From Malurus cyaneus samueli (lineage: Eukaryota; Chordata; Aves; Passeriformes; Maluridae), in the NCBI GenBank assembly GCA_009741485.1, contig CM019218.1, positions 48,103,377 to 48,167,376 on the forward strand: a stretch of 64,000 nt of DNA, read 5' to 3'. Shown here one piece after another: positions 38,601-50,760 of this stretch. Under the pieces are notes generated by a model. The model ran no database searches and was not told the origin of the DNA. It saw nothing but the letters and a program-made list of their open reading frames with translations. Both the position numbers and the translations under genes were made by a program. The number at the start of each line of letters is the position of its first letter. The first letter of the stretch is position 1.

Positions 38601-40202
38601 TCAATGTATTATATACAGTGATACCATACAGTCTTCTCTCTGTCACTCCCACTGCCAAAAGCACTGTCATCCAAGCCAAGCCTCAAGGAGAGAGCTCTAT
38701 CACAGCTAAACCACAGTCCTGGTAATGCTAGGGTTAAACAACCTAAACCAGCTGCTGTGAGAATGGGCTCTCACAGTTTCTCTAGCAGCAGCATGGACAT
38801 TCCTTCAGCTTGCTCCCTGCACAGCCAGGGGACTGCATTCATTGTGCTCATGGTACATTTAACAGGAATCTTCTTGCAATGTCCTCTACCTGGGGCTACA
38901 TTTTAGAGCTATCTTGAAAACTCCACTTTTGCTGTAAATATTATCTATCCAGTGCCATTTCTCAGACCAGGCAAGCCTCAGAAATCTATGAGCTAACATA
39001 ATGGTTCCATGCTAACATAAGATACTTCATGCTTTTGTCTGAAATTCAAAGAACTGGGAAACTCAGAGCTGCTGCCTCCATCCCCACAGCCATCACTGAC
39101 ATCATGAAAGTCACAACTCTCCTACCACAGCCAAGAGGCCTGCTGGTAGAGCATTCTTAATAATGCCCTCAGCACCACAGCAGACCCCATCTCTTGTCTA
39201 GAACAGAGCAAAGACTTTGGAGAAAGCCACAGGCCTCTTGTTTTTACAGAGAAGCAGGTCTTAAGGAGAACTGCATTTATGTAATGTAGGGGATGCAATA
39301 CTTGTAGAGAGGCTGGAATTCATGCATGGTGGGGACACTTTGGAAGATCTCATCCAGGTACCTTGGAAGGAAGGAAGGAGCAACATGCAGAGTCACACAT
39401 GGGCCTAGTTGAAAGCACAATGAAATCAGCAAGTGCTCAAAATTCATTGCACAGTTAAAACAACATGAGGGATTGTGGTCATTACCTTTCTCAGGAATGA
39501 GCTGAAAGGACATACACTTTTATCACAGGCAGCAGGAAGATGAACCTGACTTAGCATTAAGGACTAAATTAAGGCAGACTGTTGCACCAGAATCTCAGAT
39601 CTTTGTGTACAATTCAATTCTAAACAGAACATTGAGGGATATGAACCTAGCTCTGTATCACGGGATCTTTGATTAGTCATGCAGTAATACTTTGAGATTT
39701 CCATACACACTGCTCTGTGACAAGGCACACAAGTCAGTTAGCCAAAGAACATCTATAGTGCATGTCAAAGGACAGAAATGCAAAATACATGACCTCTCCT
39801 TATTCGCAGTTAAGGTGGGAACATGAGGAAGGTTCATTAAATGCTTTGCTGAATACATTTCCAAATTTTGGGATGAGACGTTGCTATAATGTGCAAAGAT
39901 GTTTTCCTGCAATTATGCAGTGCTCCAATAATACAATCATATTTATAAAAGCCCTAACTAGGATTACTAGATAGTTCATTGAAACAATTGTTTCGTCAAA
40001 GCTATTGGAGCACAATCTTCCACTGATTAACTGCACAGATCAAGACTTTTGACTTTTAAGATCTTTCTCAAACACTCCCCTGCAGTACTGCCATCAGTTC
40101 CACGAGACGTTAGCAATTTGGTTCCTGAAAGATGGCGAAGTTAAAAGCTTCTTTCATCAAGATCGGTTAAAATTAAGCCATGTGGTTCCCAAGCACTAAA
40201 AA

Positions 40203-40212
40203 NNNNNNNNNN
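40203..40212. other. assembly gap of 10 N
   Basis: Ten undetermined bases. A run of exactly 10 N is typically a placeholder in scaffolded assemblies, so the true missing length is unknown. No feature should be called across it. Confidence 0.98.
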
Positions 40213-40319
40213 TATTTCTCAATAGAGCTTTGTAATCTTTTCAAATACTAGAAGGTCACTTATGTTTTCAAGGCCGTTTAGCAAGGTCAGGTTGTAATGA
40301 GCTGCAACTACTTTATTTG

Positions 40320-40640
40320 TGATTTGTGGCTCTGAGGGATTAATTGTCCCCACTCTGTCTCATCCACAATCTAAGGCCGAATTGTCAAAATGATCCATGG
40401 CTTTCGTCCCCAGGCCCATGGTTTCATTATTAAGGTGCGTTCTAATCGATAGTAGCATTTTTAACATTTTGCCCCTTACGTTTTATCAATCCTTATTATC
40501 TAATGACCAATACTGAACTGGCACAAGGTTTTTCAGAAACACACTGACAGATTACAGCAGGCAGTCACATGCATTTGTAATTAGACTTCATTACCATTAT
40601 AAGTGCTGAATGGGAGCAGAATAGAAAGGCAGAAGGAATG
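40320..40640. promoter_or_regulatory. candidate conserved-type regulatory block
   Basis: This block just right of the gap keeps five CpGs in about 120 bases (GGCCGAA, TTTCGTCC, GTGCGTT, ATCGAT at 40445-40450, TTACGTT) in CpG-poor surroundings. It also has two CCATGG palindromes (40395-40400 and 40416-40421) and AT-rich homeodomain-type words (TTAATTG, TTTTATCA, TAATGACC, GTAATTAGA). It contains no repeat and no long frame. Of all the non-coding sequence here, it looks most like a developmental enhancer or ultraconserved element. Conservation itself is not visible from one sequence. Confidence 0.3.
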
Positions 40641-43621
40641 CACCCAGTTCACAGAGCTTGTCCCATTTCTTAGAACCCCTGCATGAGTCTGTCTTAATTT
40701 ATTAATAAATAAAAAATAACCTCAACAACAATGAACAAAAATTTGGGATCTTTTTCAGGTTAATATGTTCAATTTATTCCACGTCGCTGGCCTAAGTGAC
40801 ATCAGAAGCTTTGAGAACTAGCCAGCCATCTAGAAAATTATGAAGTTTTATTTTGACACAGAAAACACCCATTGCAAAACAAAGCAAATCTGTTACATTT
40901 CTCATTCTTAAATTTGATTATTTGAATTACTTTGATTCTTTGTCATGCTTTAATCTGTTCTCACATTGATGAAGCAAATGAGAACATTAATTTTCTTCTC
41001 CTCTGCTAGAAACCAGAACTATGGCAGATAATACTGCATCTCCTTATCTAAAATCACTACCAGTTTAGAAAGAAAGCTGAGGGGACAGATTCTCAGATGG
41101 CGTAAGCTGGCCTAGCTCCACTGAAGTCAATGGAAATACACTCATTTACGTGTGCTGAACATCTGGTCCAATAGTGATCATTAACAGAATATTGCCCAAG
41201 AGTAACATTTTCCAGGCTACAGAAAAGCTGAAATAGTTATTTTAAATTCCATAGCATTCATTCTCTCCCTCCTTTTCTGTAAGAGAGTCCTGGGCTGTCT
41301 AATGAAATGGCATGCTCTGGCCTCCTGGCTTTCTTATTCAGGCAATGTGGCCTCCTTCCCAGCCTGACCTTGTCAGAGCAAGCAGCTTCCCTCTCTGGAC
41401 AGAATGTAAAACTGCAGGCTACACACAAACACATGCAAGTTTTATTAGGAACAAAATGGGACACTCAACATTTCACTGACAAACCCAGATCATGCAGTGA
41501 TTTAGAACTGCATCTAAATGTGGTACCATATAAGAAAAAAACAATCAAAAAATAATTTTCAAAATTAAGTCTGAATGACATACTAGTTTGTCAAGTTCTG
41601 AAAATATAAAATTATTGCTGACTTCAGTAAGACTAGAAATATTATTTCTGAAGTCTTCAAATTTGGTATTTTGGTGAGAGTCTGATCTGTTTGCTTTCTG
41701 ATCCTTATGCTTTCTAATCCTTTTGATGGTTTTAGAGTCTACTATCCTATCTCCTTTTTCCAAAGAACTTTTAGAGGTGATTGGAAAGAAAAACCCCTAA
41801 ACAACAATCCACACACCCAAAAGAGAGGAATAGTTGCCATGACTCTTTGACTTTCAACAAACTGGAAATATTCTTAATCACTTACGTAATCCAAGCAAGT
41901 GTTTCTGCTTTGCAGAAAAGGCCATAGAACTATTTCAGTGCCAAGATTATCTACACCCCACAACCTCCCCTGAATGCTGAGGTGCCAGGGCTTCTCCAAT
42001 GACACCAACACCTTTCACAACTCACACTGTGCCTATGGATGAGGGAACTGATCCTCTCTCATTACAAACAGCAAAGGTGGTCGAGAGCTCTACCCAGTAC
42101 AGATTATATTTGTCAGCTAGACAGCAGTTAGAAGTCATTAAATGTCTAAATGTTCTATTTTTAAAGGATTTACTGCTCTTCCCACCAAAACCTCGTCTCT
42201 GTTCTGTATTGCCAGTGTTTACCCATTTCCATTTCCCTAACTAAAGGTAGTCCTATTATATTTCAGCTACTGGGTTCTTAATGGCAATATACAGAAAAAA
42301 TTTGCAGTATCTGCTGCAGCAACCTCGCACAAATTGCACAATAACGTTCAAGAAAAACATTGCAATAAATCAACTTTGCATACAAAATATTTCCCATAAA
42401 ATAAAAGACAAGTCCAGTGAGATGAGAAGAAGGATATCAACAAAATAAAATCGAATTAAAACAAAGCATGTTTGGTAAGCTAATTACACTAAAAACTCAC
42501 TTCACACTGCATTCCCTTTATAAGACACACAACATAATGTTGTCCAGAAAACATCAATGCACTGCAGCAGGCAGTGTGAGTTTTGGAGACCACTTTGGTT
42601 AAAGTCAACCAAGTCCTCTGATAGAGATGTCTGTCTTCCAGAGAGGTGGTTTGCTAAGCACAGAGAGAATGGTATGTGACAGTTTGCACCCCTGCAGAAA
42701 AGTGACATTTATTAGTCCATACAAATTCATCCCAGCCTCCCAACCCTTGTATCCACATGGATGTGTTGAGTCTTGCATTTCCAGGACTTCCATACTACTG
42801 CCAAAGCAGGGCAAGTGAGAGCAAGTATTACTTTCTCCTGAAGCAACACACTTATGCCAATGTGCTCCCAGAGAAAACAAGACTTAGAAAGAAGACTGCT
42901 ATCATTTTAATACTTCCTTCACTTGAACAACCAACAAAAGCAGCTACGTGTCCTTCCATGTCACTTCTTGTCTTGTTTCTTCAAGAAAATTTCCATTGTT
43001 TGCTTGAGTCACTGAGTGTCAATAACAAGCACTTGAACTCAACAAGGAAAAGGTAATTAGCCCAGCAACCATGATATGGCCAGTTTTTCCAGTGTAACTT
43101 TGTCAAGTTTGAGCATTCAATTTCTACAGCCAGAATACCCTTACTTGTAAAAAGAAGGCACTGTTCTTTGCTATAACTGACAGAGACAAATCCACTTGAA
43201 CAAGGATAGAATTTCAAAAGGAATTTATGGGAAAATAATCACATGCTGTCACCCAATCAACATAGCATTTTTTTCCATTTCTTCTATCACCAGAACATTA
43301 GGATAACCAAAAGAAAAAAAAAAGAAAACAAAGGAACTTTCTGGTAAATCCAACAGTGATGAGTATTTTCCCAAAATGATGAATATTTTAACTCCTGGAG
43401 GGTCCACAGGAAAGAAATGCCTGCCTAGTGATACATAATTTTGAATGGACTAATCATGTCATCAATCATGCGAGGTCAAAAATTATCATGGCCTTGCATC
43501 AACTGAGCTTCTAAAAGAGTTTCTCAAACCATCCTTTTGACAACCTGAGAAATTTCACTGGATATCAGGCCTGAAACACCTCTTAAACCCCACACAAATA
43601 GTTATTGTTTTTGAAGTATAG
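40641..43621. other. unique DNA, no gene seen
   Basis: No gene is supported. Several open frames of 60-99 codons lie on both strands around 42500-43200 with no consistent strand, domain or splice context. Confidence 0.5.
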
Positions 43622-43779
43622 CAGTGCTGTGATGATTTTGAAATCGAACTTAGGAAGAAATTCTGTAAAGCTCAAAATATAGACTACTTTCTGATCATGG
43701 CAGTGGTGGAAGAAGACCATCAAGACTGCCCCTGTGATGAAAGTCAGAGTAACCAGGAGGCTCCACGATGTGTTTCCAG
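43622..43779 (+). other. candidate 158-bp internal exon
   Basis: An acceptor-like TTATTGTTTTTGAAGTATAG ends at 43621 and a good donor CAG|GTAACT follows 43779. One frame is open across the whole segment (52 codons plus two bases). It is closed by TAG at the acceptor and by TAA immediately after the donor, so the open frame coincides with the exon bounds. An internal ATG at 43697 has a strong context (A at -3, G at +4). The predicted peptide is acidic and cysteine-containing, with the run EEDHQDCPCDE. I recognise no family. No partner exon was found, and the coincidence could be chance. Confidence 0.2.
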
Positions 43780-46700
43780 GTAACTATTTTTCAAGTAAAT
43801 TTCTTGCACTGCAAGTGAACTGAGTCAAAAATAGGAATGTAAAATTACTTTCCAGCCATCCCAACACAGGAAAGACAACCCCTGATTTTTAGATTTAAGG
43901 TAAAATTCTTTTCTCTACTCCTGAAAGAATTACCCCACTCCTCCAATTTCACCTACATTGGAAACAACATTCCTGTTTCAATAGGGTCACCTCCCTCCAG
44001 ACTGGAAATTATAGCAACCACAGAAGTACAGGAAAAATTGCCCTTTCACAGCATTAGTGTATGTATTTCTACTCAGTTTTGTTCATAATTCTGATGAAGG
44101 ACTTCCCCCATTAATTAAGAAGGCCTTGTGTGATAAGGAACAGATTTATTTCAGTTTGCTATGTGGTCAAAATGTGCCTTATAACACTGGTGTTATCACA
44201 TACCTGTATTAAAGTCAAGCTTTTATCTGTTCTCTTTTACACAGAAGAGAATGAATTCTATTCTAGTTCTCCTTGTGGCTACACTCATTTTCAGTGAAGA
44301 GAGATTACAGAACTGAGGAACAGCCTTCAAAGATTTTTGAATGGGTAATTGAAAAGGGTTAAATGGAAAGCAAATGTCGGCAAAGCAGCCCGTAAGTTGT
44401 ACACACAAGATTGATTAGGAACATGCACACAACTGCTTGCACAAACTCAAAACTACCTCATTTCTGAGTTGTCTGAAGAGGGTTGCAGAGTGTTATACAA
44501 CATGTTTGGCTAAATTTGAATTTACAAATCTTCATTGATGTTTATTTAGAGATCCTACCACTATTAATGAAGCAACGGACAATTTCAGTTCAAAGGATGA
44601 AGCTCGCCTTCTACACAGTTTGCTCTTGTTTTCCTGGTAAATTACAAGCAGCTAAGCTCACATAAAACATTTGATCTGATAGGTTATATCGGGAAATATT
44701 TAAATAAGAAGGGATTTACTTTGTGGACACATGAGCAAGAGACAATGTAAGAAGTTGTAAAAGTTTAAGCTTCTTCCTAGATGTCTCTTAGATTTTTATT
44801 TTATTTTTTAATCATTTGGTACATTCAAGGTTTAGGACAATCTATGTCATATTTTTTAGCATTTGTCAAGGCATGAAAAAACCTCAATAAAAAACAAATA
44901 ACAGCAGGTTACAAGTGTGTTGAACTATTGAGCCACTTTACCCCGTCTATGACTGTCAGAAAATTCAGAACACTGTAACTGAAAACATCAGCTCAGGTAT
45001 AAACTCACTGAACCACTATGACCTCAAGCACAAAGTTCTAATTGTTATATGTTTGGCAGGTTCTCTGAACAACAGAAAATAAAAGTCATAAATACTATTG
45101 GAACTTTTCCATCCTCCCACTTCTGGGCATTTCTGGAAGAAGAAAAAAAGCCCTTGTGCTTCTGGTGTGTTCAAATTGGTTTGTATTTACAGTAGTTCAG
45201 CATGAAAAGTGTCCTGTGACCTAAAAGCTGAACATATTCTATCACACTAGAGCTCAATGCTCAGGGCAATTTCTTTTTAAGAAAAGGTCTTCTGAGCAAT
45301 CCTGATTTTCTAATTTGTGAACTATACAAAACCACAATTCTTCTCTAAATATTTTCATAGTATTACATTCTTCTTGTATTAATTTTGTTAATAGCAAATG
45401 TTGTATAAAACAGCACCACCAATCATTCCCAAATCCTCAATATTTTACTTTTTTTTAATCAGGCAAAGATTGTGACCACAAATGTGTCTGGATCTTCAGT
45501 CTCACAGACATCCTCCAAGACCAGCATACTTTGCCAGCCTTTAAAAAAATTCCTACCCAGTTCCTCTATGTTTATTGGATTAACAGGGTAGCCACCATCT
45601 ATCTACACCCTGAAACACTACAAACAGGGAAGGGGAATGGGACAAAAAATAATATTCAGCCATTGACTTGTTAAAAAATCCCACAGCAACTTTTACCATT
45701 CAACTGAATAAAAAACACCTTCATATTTAGGATTCCACAGGGGGAAAAGAAACAAATAAACACAAACCCCAAGACTTCCCTTTCCCCCCACCCCAATTAA
45801 AACTACCTACTACCAATAAAACTAAAAGGTAAACAAACTCCAAAAATCATCATTGCAATTCATTTTGGAGACCCCCAGATTTTCTGAGTCAGACCTTCTC
45901 AATTCCTTCCAGAAACAGTCCTGCTGGAGCACCCCAGGAAGCTGTTATTCAATGCCAGTACATCTGGCAGAGCCTGTCCTTGTTACCACATGGTGAGATT
46001 CATCTAACCTAGCTTTAGACACTGAAAGGTTACACATTTAATTCTGAGTTTGTCACTGTAGGCTTTTCTACAGTCAATGGAGAGAAACAGGCACCTCCAG
46101 GGGGCAAGTTGTCTGACCTGCCTATTTTAGGCTGAGATGAATCACTCTCTGAAGGGGTCCATTTTTCCTCAGTTGACTGTAAAGTGAATCTAGGGTGACT
46201 TCCCAGCCTTTGATACCTACATATCTGATATCTTGAATTTCACCCACAATTTTCAGAGCTCAGACCCAACATCTCTGACAAATTAGCAGTGTTATGTATC
46301 TGTTCCTTGACATGAAAATTTTCACACCAAACTCCCGGGTTATATTATAGTTGACTCTCACAATCCCATCCCTCATAGAAACAACACCTTTGTTTCAATC
46401 AATCACAGCTCCAAGATGGTAAATAATAACAATAAAAACAATTAAAAGGCAAAAATTAATTTGATTCTGCTGAAGTAATACCTCTTGGGGTCCTTCTGTC
46501 CTATTCAGAGCTGACTTCCACCAGAGTACTGTTGGATTCAGAACAGCTAAGCACTTTCAACCCAAATACTTTTGTTACTATAAACCAAAATCTAATCAGC
46601 ATCTTTCACCAGTAACTACATTTTTCTGCTGAAGTTTCAGATGAAATTTCAGTTTTCAGTGTTAAGCCTTCATAACTTCATAGCAACAAATGAAGTACTG

Positions 46701-46992
46701 GACAACAGTGAAAGAGAGATAAACTGCTTTGTACATCTCCATTTCATAATAATTTCCCATCTATGCATTTTTCTCATGGAAAAAGCTAATGTTGCAAATT
46801 CAGGAAGGTCCTTTCAATTATTATTTTTGGGCAGATGATCCATCACAGCAATAATCACCCTTAAACTGTACTCACAGATCTATTCCAAAACTAAAGGCTA
46901 AATGAGCCTCAGATAAAGTCCAACCCATGATCCATCAGCATCTATCTAAGATGACAGTCCTGTATGTTTTTCCTTTAATTTTAAATTCTTAC
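43780..46992. other. unique DNA, no gene seen
   Basis: No gene is supported. A strong minus-strand donor-like site, CAG|GTATGT, occurs near 44204. A possible 30-base phase-0 segment precedes it on the minus strand, but its acceptor is poor. Confidence 0.5.
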
Positions 46993-47061
46993 CTTATATG
47001 TCTTCCTCCACCGATGTATTCCCACCTCTTTCTCACCAGATCTGAAGTAGCAATATTGTTT
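46993..47061 (-). other. candidate 69-bp phase-0 exon
   Basis: Read on the minus strand, a pyrimidine-rich acceptor (TCGATTGTTTGTGTTGCAG) immediately precedes 47061. A strong donor, AAG|GTAAGA, follows 46993. The 69 bases between are a multiple of three and are open in phase 0 (23 codons, beginning KQYCYFRSGEKE), so inclusion would not shift frame. It is the best single splice-signal pair I found. The next candidate upstream on the same strand (48013-48138) is also phase 0 at both ends. The peptide is not recognised. It could belong to an unannotated gene or lncRNA, or be chance. Confidence 0.25.
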
Positions 47062-48012
47062 CTGCAACACAAACAATCGAAATGGTCCTTTAAGTATTAT
47101 ATTACCACATTGCTTTTGTATGTTTTGGGTGTTTTTTCTTGTTTTTTAGAAAAGCTGTAGCTAATAAACTGTTAAAGCCATCGTTAAAATTATACTCAAG
47201 AAAAACAAATTTAAAAGATTAAATAGTCTTTTTTTTACTAATAAAAACTCCCTTATAAACTTATTTTTAATATATCACAACTATTATTGCTAAATAAAGG
47301 AAGGTAAGTTTTGGCACACAACAGCTAAAACCATCAAAAAATTAATTAGTTTCATTCAACTATCCAGTTATTTCAGTCTGCCTAACCTGCAACACCACTC
47401 TTCACCATATTGGTAGTAACTAATGGTACTGCACTGCTACAGTGCAATCTGTTTGCTAAAAGCACGTCTGCAGCAGTCACTGAAGTTATCAGGGATCTGA
47501 TCACTGATCTTCCTGCAGCTGCCGCGTGGCAGATTCTCTTCTCCTGCTCATGCCAAGGCAGAATCCAGGCCCCAGCGTGGCCAGGCTGGGAATAGTGCTG
47601 GCTCCAGACACCCATCTCACGCAGGAATTGTCATCTGCCAATTCCAACTCACCTCCTAAATGTTAGGATTCTTTAAACAATGTTGCTCTTAGCTATCTGC
47701 AATCAGATGCTACACTCAACAGTTGTTTTAGAGAAGCATGCTGCAACTGTTTTGGGGTTTTTTTTGCCCTGATTCATCACAGCACCATAAAGGAATGTTG
47801 TTAAAGCACAGGTTTAGCTAAAGCCCATGCCTGTTCTCAAACAGGAATAGCATAGTGTTTGTCACAAAAATATACTGAGTATTCCATAGATGGATCTAAA
47901 ACATAAATCACTAACATTTTATTTCCCATGAAAATGTTTTATTGAGCTGGCTGCAGAGGGGAATCACTGCCACTAGGAGGCCAGGCAGAACAAAAATAAA
48001 CTCTTCCTTTAC
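47062..48012. other. possible intron between two exon candidates
   Basis: This 951-base stretch separates the two minus-strand exon candidates. It is AT-rich with a few open frames of 60-77 codons on both strands near 47382-47615 and no recognised content. If the exon model is wrong it is ordinary intergenic DNA. Confidence 0.3.
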
Positions 48013-48138
48013 CTGGATAGCAAAACCATCACCTGTTACACAGAAGGCAGCACTGTCCCTCCTTGAGGAGCAGGCACAGCAAGTACTGATTGTCAAGGTG
48101 GTACCTGTATTAACACTGTGCAACAGGCTCTGGCCAGT
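48013..48138 (-). other. candidate 126-bp phase-0 exon
   Basis: On the minus strand the segment follows a pyrimidine-rich CTAATTTCTTTTGAG acceptor-like sequence and ends in the strong donor CAG|GTAAAG. It is 126 bases long, open in phase 0 over 42 codons, and symmetric. A longer version to 48179 would use a GACAG acceptor. The peptide is cysteine-rich in its middle (STCCACSSRRD). The cysteine spacing loosely recalls membrane-proximal cadherin sequence, but I could not support that. The next candidate on the same strand (46993-47061) has a compatible phase. Confidence 0.2.
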
Positions 48139-48179
48139 CTCAAAAGAAATTAGGCTCTGTATTGTCTGTTTTGCAGATC

Positions 48180-50259
48180 CTGTCAAATAATAATCTCTGC
48201 TCTTTGACAGACCTATGAGACATATTCAACATGATGAGCAAGCCTGAAAGGGCTCCTGGTCTCAGCTGAAGAACCAGTATGTGAAATTGTAAAAGTGTGA
48301 TCTCTCATAGCTCCTGGAAAGACATGAAATACAAAGTTTGATTCCTCACTGTGTCTTAAAGAGCCATCCTGGTCTGGGGAGTCTGAAAGAGACAACAGGA
48401 AGACAGGCAGAAGCTGACAGATTTTCCTAAGTGAAGGTCCTGTGGACTAAAAAAGACTGGCGGCGGTGTGGAAAGACTGTTTCTAGAGGATGGGCCAAGA
48501 TGCAAGGATTGCTTTTCAAATGCAGTAAGAATAGTAATGATTCTGCCATTATGCCAACACCTTTCACAGCAGGACAAGTTTTTATTACCAAGATATAAAC
48601 TGCTGAGAAAATTGATTTATAGGGGGCACGACGACACTAATCAGAAATCCTTATGAGTGTCCACAGAACACAACTTACAGGCATTAAACAAGTCCATAAA
48701 ATTAATCACAGGCCTTTGGAAATATTTACCTACACACTACTGGTTTTGTTAAAGTAAGTCAAATTTTAGGAGCAGGAACCTAGATTTTAATATATCCCTT
48801 TAAGGCTCTTTTGTTTGGGTTATAGAGGAGGGAAAACAGGAGGGAGTACCTACCGAGGTATACATGTCCTATAAATCACATTACTTGGAACCCTGTCCCT
48901 CATAATAAAATAAAATGCCATGATATAAAATTAATAGTGACTCAGAAAACGTATTTTCTGATAGGTGTTGGGAGGTACTGGTACAAATGAGCCAATGGTT
49001 TCTAAAAGAAAAAGGTCAAAAGCAATTTGTTCCCAGTCCCCACCTTCTCTCCCAGCCTAAATTGCTTTCAAAGTTTGTAATACCTCAACAAAAATAAAAT
49101 TGGGCCCCACTGAGACCAATAACAAAGTTTCCAGTGAATTTGCTAGAGACAGAATTTCGCTTTTGGATTGCAGAATATCAGCTTAAATCACGGCTTGGTC
49201 CCCCTTGTTCAAGTCTGAGATCAAGCACATTTGTAAAGTGATGACTGCAGGATTCCTGGAAACAACACATTCCATGTTAAGATTTTCCTCTGCATGCTCA
49301 GGAAAGCAAGGTGTCTGGTTTAGACAGTTTGTAATCTATAACCAAGATCTGCAAAAATTTATGATCAAACTGTCCTATTAAAGAAAAAGGCAACTCTCAA
49401 AGGAGTAAATATTGTACTTGGTGGGTGGAAGCTATTCCCAGATGAAGAAGAAAAGACAAGCTATACTGCTCTGCTGTCTGGAGTTCAAAGAAACCTGGCT
49501 GTATAAAATATTTGTGTTTTGCTGTATAATTTTCAGCCCTGAAATGTTGTTAAAGTACGAATTTTACTTAATATGAATATATGCAAAATGCAACATTTTT
49601 TCATACAAAATATATTTGCCTATATTGCTTAGGAGAATGACAAGACATTATTCTGGACTATCAATTCTAGAATTCTGCTCCACAGAGAATACAAAATACT
49701 TAACAGAACAGAAACAAACCCCCATGCACTTCATAGATCAAAAGTGTTAATTATGCAATGTTGCAAAAGAAGGATAAAAAAAATTTAGTCCCTTAAGCTT
49801 TCAATTTGCTTCCTTAAACAGTAAGTATTTTGCCCTATTTTGTAGCGTGCACAACTAGAAAAAAATTTCCAATGTTTTCATGTATGTTCAATAAAAATGC
49901 AAATATATAAACCCCTATCTCTGAACAATAACTCAGATTGATGTTTACTAAATAATATTTCTAATAGATTGCAAACAGGAAATACATGAAGCACATCCTT
50001 TTAAAACAGTTCCAAAAAAATCATGTTCTGCAGCTTTGAAGGGAGGTAGATGAGAGTCTGCCAGGTTTTTCTGTAGATATGTAATTCTAATATCTAGGCA
50101 GAAGATAGTTGAGACAGCTGCTTCCCTTGTTCTTCATAAGCAAACCCAACAACTTCAGCACCTGGTCAAAGAGGCATCAGTGACTACCAGCAGATGAAAG
50201 AAGCACCACAGCCTTTTACAAAGATCTGCTCTTAACCAGCTTCAATGACTTTCCAGGCA
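48180..50259. other. unique DNA, no gene seen
   Basis: AT-rich, non-repetitive sequence. A few frames of 60-73 codons near 48213-48656 on both strands carry no recognisable protein features. From about 48700 to 50259 no frame of note appears. Confidence 0.55.
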
Positions 50260-50760
50260 CAGCCTACCTGTTTTGTTTGCAGCTTTAATACACTGGTGGC
50301 TACTTATGCAAAAAAGGCAAAACTAATTAAATTTGTTTATGTATGTTATCGTGTGGAGCACTCATTTCCAGACATCAAGCTATGAATCATTAAATAACTG
50401 CTAAATTGGTCTCCTGGGGCAGATCATGCCTCAGAGTTGGGCAGGCCCCCATCCCACCAAAGCCAGGTGTGCTCTGCAGTGAGCAGGCATTAAAACTGCT
50501 TTAAAGGCCATGATTTGGGTACGCAGCCAGGTCTCACACTGTGAGGTGAGTGGTAGGAAATCATGAAAACAGTGACAGCCCTCCTGTCAGAGTTACTCCT
50601 CTGTTTGATTAATGAGGGCATTTGAAAGACAATTAGCCAGAGCAGGTTTGGCTGCAACTAGCTTATCAATCAGGCACCCTCTATTCAAAGCACTACTGCC
50701 TTCTTTGTTTTTGGTTGCAGGAGAATTGTATCAATGATACACAAACAACAAGGGACCTTT
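50260..50760. promoter_or_regulatory. candidate regulatory block
   Basis: A non-repetitive block with several homeodomain-type words: TAATTA at 50324-50329, TTTGATTAATGAG near 50603, AATTAG near 50631 and TTATCAATCAGG near 50662. A GC-richer middle and GTTATCGTGTGG and TACGCAG supply CpGs. It has no long frame. Its texture resembles conserved non-coding elements near developmental genes. The call is inference from motifs only. Confidence 0.22.

Larger units (their letters stand above)
25554..40202. other. unique gene-poor DNA with homopolymers
   Basis: No gene is supported over nearly 15 kb, and between about 30500 and 34000 no frame of 60 or more codons appears at all. The contents are a T13 run (25978-25990), a T25 run (30758-30782), a T14 run (31678-31691), two short direct repeats (30807-30843 and 33691-33730) and a pyrimidine-skewed stretch (about 35260-35660). 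The rest shows no recognisable element. Confidence 0.6.

Noticed and set aside
44204..44240. 30-base phase-0 minus-strand segment before CAG|GTATGT
   Set aside because: The acceptor ends in AAAAG after a short pyrimidine run and the segment is too short to judge.
47911..48186. Resemblance of the cysteine-rich minus-strand frame to membrane-proximal cadherin sequence
   Set aside because: Only a loose cysteine spacing and a following hydrophobic stretch agree; no extracellular-repeat exons upstream and no cytoplasmic-tail sequence downstream were found.
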